A DNA stretch of 16,271 bases from Pseudomonadota bacterium (lineage in GTDB: Bacteria; Pseudomonadota; Alphaproteobacteria; Rhizobiales; Devosiaceae): assembly GCA_023415605.1 (NCBI GenBank), contig JAEZKB010000298.1, positions 1 through 16,271 on the forward strand. The letters run 5' to 3'. Positions 13,323 through 16,271 of this stretch are shown piece by piece. The notes below the pieces were generated by a model. That model ran no database searches, was not told the origin of the DNA, and saw only the letters and a list, made by a program, of their open reading frames with translations. The first letter of the stretch is position 1. Each line of letters begins with the position of its first letter. The position numbers and the translations under genes were made by a program.

Positions 13323-15026
13323 TCAGTGATCAGCGGTGTCCTTGCCGATGCGCGGCAAGGTCTCGAACTGGTGGAAGGGCGGCGGTGAGGTCAGCGTCCA
13401 CTCGAGCGTGGTCGCGCCTTCACCCCACGGGTTCGACGGAGCCGGACGCTTCTTACGGGCGGCTTCGAACAGCAGGTAGAGGAACAGCACCAAACCGGCG
13501 AAGGTGATGTAGTAGCCCACCGACGACACGCGGTTCCAGAGCGCGAAGGCATCCGGATAGTCGATGTAGCGGCGCGGCATACCGGCGAGGCCAAGGAAAT
13601 GCTGCGGGAAGAACACCAGGTTCACACCCACGAAGGTGATCCAGAAGTGCAGCTTGCCCAGCGTCTCGTTGTACATGATGCCGAACATCTTCGGGTACCA
13701 GTAGTACCAGGCCGCGAAGATGGCGAACACGGCGCCCAGCGAGAGCACGTAGTGGAAGTGGGCCACCACGTAGTAGGTGTCGTGGAGCGCACGGTCGGCA
13801 CCGGCATTGGCCAGCACCACGCCGGTCACGCCGCCGACGGTGAACAGGAAGATGAAGCCAATCGCCCAGAGCATCGGCGTCTTGAAAGTGATCGAACCGC
13901 CCCACATGGTGGCGATCCACGAAAAGATCTTCACGCCCGTCGGCACCGCGATGACCATGGTGGCGGCCACGAAGTAGCGCTGCACGTCGAGGCTCATGCC
14001 CACGGTGTACATGTGGTGGGCCCAGACGATGAAGCCGACGCCGCCGATGGCAACCATGGCGTAGACCATCGCGAGGTAGCCGAAGACCGGCTTGCGCGAG
14101 AAGGTCGAGACGATGTGGCTGATGATGCCGAAGCCGGGCAGGATCAGGATGTACACTTCGGGGTGACCGAAGAACCAGAACAGGTGCTGGAACAGGATCG
14201 GGTCGCCGCCGCCTTCGGGTGAGAAGAAGGTCGTGCCGAAGTTACGATCGGTCAGCAGCATGGTGATGGCGCCAGCCAGAACCGGCAGCGACAGCAGCAG
14301 CAAGAAGGCGGTCACCAGCACCGACCACGGGAACAGCGGCATCTTGTGCAGCGTCATGCCCGGGGCACGCATGTTGAAGATGGTGGTGATGAAGTTGATG
14401 GCGCCCAGGATCGAGCTCGCGCCGGCGATGTGTAGGGCAAGAATGGCGAAGTCCATCGCCGGGCCGGGCTGGCCCGAAGTCGAGAGCGGCGGATAGATGG
14501 TCCAGCCACCGCCGACGCCCATCGCGCCCGCCGGGCCCTCGAAGAACATCGACAGTACCAGCAGCAGGAAGGCCGGCGGCAGGAGCCAGAACGACACGTT
14601 GTTCATGCGCGGGAAGGCCATATCCGGCGCGCCGATCATCAGCGGCACGAACCAGTTGCCATAGCCGCCGATCATGGCCGGCATCACCATGAAGAAGATC
14701 ATGATGAGGGCATGGGCCGTGGTGAACACGTTGTACATGTGCTTGCCGGCGTCGAGGGCAGCGTCGCCCGACGTGCCGTAGACCATCGAGGCGAGGCCGT
14801 GGAAGATCTGGATCCCCGGCTCCTGCAGTTCGAGACGCATGGCGCCCGAGAGCAGCGCACCGATCACCCCCGCGACGATCGCGAAGATGAGGTACATCGT
14901 GCCGATGTCCTTGTGGTTGGTCGAATAGACGTAGCGCCGCCAGCCGGTCGGGTGACCGTGATGCTCATGCGCGCCGGCCGCATGGCCGTGGGCATCATGG
15001 GCTTCCAAAGAGTGAGTGTCGGCCAT
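13323..15026 (-). CDS. coxA: Cytochrome c oxidase subunit I (aa3 type)
   Basis: The 567-residue, 12-helix protein is the catalytic heme-copper subunit that reduces O2 to water and pumps protons. Visible ligands and channel residues are His105 (heme a), His288, His337 and His338 (CuB), Tyr292 (expected His-Tyr cross-link), His423 and His425 in HFH (heme a3 and heme a), Asp135 (D channel entrance), Glu290 in GHPEVYILILPGFG, and Lys366 (K channel). These make it an A-type oxidase with both proton channels intact. The first 25 residues contain eight histidines. AGGGAA lies 7 bases before the ATG. It follows coxB after 66 bp and precedes ctaB after a hairpin. The identification is secure. Confidence 0.98.
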   Translation of the reverse strand: MADTHSLEAHDAHGHAAGAHEHHGHPTGWRRYVYSTNHKDIGTMYLIFAIVAGVIGALLSGAMRLELQEPGIQIFHGLASMVYGTSGDAALDAGKHMYNVFTTAHALIMIFFMVMPAMIGGYGNWFVPLMIGAPDMAFPRMNNVSFWLLPPAFLLLVLSMFFEGPAGAMGVGGGWTIYPPLSTSGQPGPAMDFAILALHIAGASSILGAINFITTIFNMRAPGMTLHKMPLFPWSVLVTAFLLLLSLPVLAGAITMLLTDRNFGTTFFSPEGGGDPILFQHLFWFFGHPEVYILILPGFGIISHIVSTFSRKPVFGYLAMVYAMVAIGGVGFIVWAHHMYTVGMSLDVQRYFVAATMVIAVPTGVKIFSWIATMWGGSITFKTPMLWAIGFIFLFTVGGVTGVVLANAGADRALHDTYYVVAHFHYVLSLGAVFAIFAAWYYWYPKMFGIMYNETLGKLHFWITFVGVNLVFFPQHFLGLAGMPRRYIDYPDAFALWNRVSSVGYYITFAGLVLFLYLLFEAARKKRPAPSNPWGEGATTLEWTLTSPPPFHQFETLPRIGKDTADH

Positions 15027-15060
15027 TGCAGCGTTCCCTATTTAGCTTCTAGCTGGGGCA

Positions 15061-15080
15061 GCAACCGGTTGCGGGCGCCC
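15061..15080 (-). repeat. Two adjacent perfect palindromes in the coxB-coxA gap
   Basis: GCAACCGGTTGC (15061-15072) is a perfect 12-bp palindrome and is directly followed by the perfect 8-bp palindrome GGGCGCCC (15073-15080). Both lie between the coxB stop and the coxA ribosome-binding site. They could form small mRNA hairpins or bind a dimeric regulator; neither is shown. Confidence 0.5.
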
Positions 15081-15092
15081 TGTTGGTCCTGA

Positions 15093-16106
15093 TCAGAGCG
15101 GCGGAAGGGTGGCGTTCGCGTCATCCGGGAAGCCCTGCTGCAGCGTCGTCCACCACAGGTCGAACTGCTCCTGGCTGACGACCCGCACGGCGATCGGCAT
15201 AAAGGCATGGTCCTTGCCGCAGAGTTCCGAGCACTGACCGTAGTAGATGCCTTCCTTGCGAGCATTAAACCACGTTTCATTCAGCTTGCCGGGCACGGCG
15301 TCAACCTTGATGCCGAAGGACGGCACGGCGAAGGCATGGATCACGCCATCGGGGGCAGCCGTCACCTGCACGCGGATGGTGGTGTTCACCGGCACGACGA
15401 CTTCATTGTCGACGGCGAGCAGGCGCGGCTGGTTCGGCTTGGTGGCCTGGCGCTGCTCTTCGTTGAGCATGAAGGACGAGAAGGATGCGGTGGCTTCAGC
15501 CGGAGCCGTCTCCGGCTCGGCGCCCGCATCCGGAGCGGCGGTGGGGGCGGCGTCCGAACCGGCAGCAGCGGCAGCCGGGGTCGGCACGTGATACTCGTAT
15601 TCCCAGTTCCACTGCACGCCAGTGGCCTTGATGGTGAAGGCCGGCGGCGGAACTTCCTGCTCGCCAAACGAAAAGATGTTGGCGCCCAGGTACTTGCGCT
15701 CGCCATCCGGGATGGTCAACTGGTCGGTGAGCACCGAGAAGGACGGAATGGCGATCACCACGAGGATGAGGATCGGCACCACGGTCCAGACCACTTCCAC
15801 GAGCGTGTTGTGCGTGGTCGCGGACGGCTTGGGATTGGCCTTGGCGTTGAAGCGGACGATCACCACGACCAGCAGCGCCAGCACCAGGAGCGTGATGAGA
15901 ATAGCCGTCCACAGCAGGATGCCGTCGTGGAAAGCGTGGATCGAGTCCATGATCGGGGTCACGGAGGGCTGCAAGCCGATCTGGCCCGGAACCGGATGAC
16001 CCGGAGAGGACTCGGTAGCAGCCTCCTGGGCGACGGCAAGCGCCGGCAGCAGTGCGGCGGCAGAGGCCATCAAGGTCCCGAAAGTGCGGAAAAACTGTCC
16101 GGTCAC
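15093..16106 (-). CDS. coxB: Cytochrome c oxidase subunit II (CuA-containing)
   Basis: The 337-residue protein has a signal peptide (about 1-27, ending ALAVAQ), two membrane helices (about 63-84 and 103-124) and a periplasmic CuA domain. CuA ligands are His257 (GVIHAFAVPSFG), then Cys292, Glu294, Cys296, His300 and Met303 in GQCSELCGKDHAFM. The aromatic segment WNWEYEY (166-172) lies on the electron path from cytochrome c. An Ala/Pro/Glu-rich low-complexity stretch (about 173-208) interrupts the CuA domain between WNWEYEY and FMLNEEQ and makes the protein longer than usual. The start is GTG 16106, with GGGGG seven bases before it; ATG 16070 is an alternative. It is the first gene of the cox operon. 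The identification is secure. Confidence 0.97.
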   Translation of the reverse strand: MTGQFFRTFGTLMASAAALLPALAVAQEAATESSPGHPVPGQIGLQPSVTPIMDSIHAFHDGILLWTAILITLLVLALLVVVIVRFNAKANPKPSATTHNTLVEVVWTVVPILILVVIAIPSFSVLTDQLTIPDGERKYLGANIFSFGEQEVPPPAFTIKATGVQWNWEYEYHVPTPAAAAAGSDAAPTAAPDAGAEPETAPAEATASFSSFMLNEEQRQATKPNQPRLLAVDNEVVVPVNTTIRVQVTAAPDGVIHAFAVPSFGIKVDAVPGKLNETWFNARKEGIYYGQCSELCGKDHAFMPIAVRVVSQEQFDLWWTTLQQGFPDDANATLPPL

Positions 16107-16178
16107 CGAATAACCCCCTTGGTCCCGTTGGTGCGGCAGGCGCGGAGGTTGAGGGAGGTATCGCGGCATAACAAACGC

Positions 16179-16201
16179 CGCTCCGACTCAACCTCGGAGC
16201 G
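16179..16201 (-). terminator. Hairpin upstream of coxB, terminator of the preceding gene or coxB leader element
   Basis: CGCTCCGA (16179-16186) and TCGGAGCG (16194-16201) form a perfect 8-bp stem with a 7-base loop. Read leftward, the stem is followed by GCGTTTGTT, a modest T-rich tail. This fits an intrinsic terminator of a gene beyond the right edge, or a hairpin in the coxB leader. Confidence 0.5.
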
Positions 16202-16220
16202 CTTTCTAACTTGGAACCTG

Positions 16221-16249
16221 TCTAAACCACATCGGCGCAGCCGTTGCAA
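16221..16249 (-). promoter_or_regulatory. Weak candidate promoter for the cox operon
   Basis: Read on the minus strand, TTGCAA (16244-16249) and TTTAGA (16221-16226) are 17 bp apart. The matches to consensus are only moderate. If real, the hairpin at 16179-16201 would be in the coxB leader. The rest of the region from 16107 to the right edge shows no gene. Confidence 0.2.
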
Positions 16250-16271
16250 TTCCAGCGCTTCCCACATTCGT

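Noticed and set aside
1..16271. CRISPR arrays, tRNA or rRNA genes, insertion sequences, prophage genes
   Set aside because: I saw no regularly spaced direct repeats, no tRNA cloverleaf or rRNA stretches, and no transposase, integrase or phage proteins on either strand.

Overview
The window looks like chromosomal DNA of an alphaproteobacterium of the order Hyphomicrobiales (Rhizobiales), possibly a Devosia relative. The evidence is the high GC content, the gene order coxB-coxA-ctaB-(CoxF-like)-ctaG-coxC-DUF983-SURF1, the following thrC / M16 peptidase / GNAT block, and protein sequences typical of that group. The genus is inference from recalled gene order, not a search.

Right part (about 9.6-16.3 kb, minus strand, read right to left): a complete aa3-type cytochrome c oxidase operon. 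It encodes subunits II, I and III plus heme O synthase (ctaB), a 50-residue CoxF-like membrane protein, the CuB assembly factor CtaG/Cox11, a DUF983 zinc-ribbon membrane protein and SURF1. The genes from ctaB to coxC, and DUF983 to SURF1, are separated by 1 base or overlap at stop/start codons, implying translational coupling. Palindromes or hairpins without T-runs sit upstream of coxB and in the coxB-coxA, coxA-ctaB and coxC-DUF983 gaps.

Middle part (6.2-9.5 kb, minus strand): thrC (threonine synthase), an M16 zinc peptidase resembling the mitochondrial processing peptidase beta subunit, and a RimJ/RimL-type acetyltransferase, packed as one probable operon. Next comes a large single gene (3.3-6.2 kb) for a membrane c-di-GMP protein: signal/anchor, periplasmic sensor, seven helices, PAS, degenerate GGDEF, and EAL.

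Left part: on the plus strand yqgE (UPF0301/AlgH family) is followed by a vapBC type II toxin-antitoxin pair whose start codon lies inside a 9-bp inverted repeat. On the minus strand, divergent from yqgE, lies a probable redox operon: a secreted DsbD-alpha-like protein, a Prx5-type peroxiredoxin, and a lipoprotein of unknown function that runs off the left edge.

No intergenic stretch exceeds 300 bases. Most of the window is ordinary housekeeping sequence. I do not see a convincing undescribed multi-gene system. The best leads are the vapB start-codon palindrome, the Ala/Pro-rich insertion in CoxB, the degenerate GGDEF/variant EAL protein, and the small redox cluster with its uncharacterised lipoprotein.
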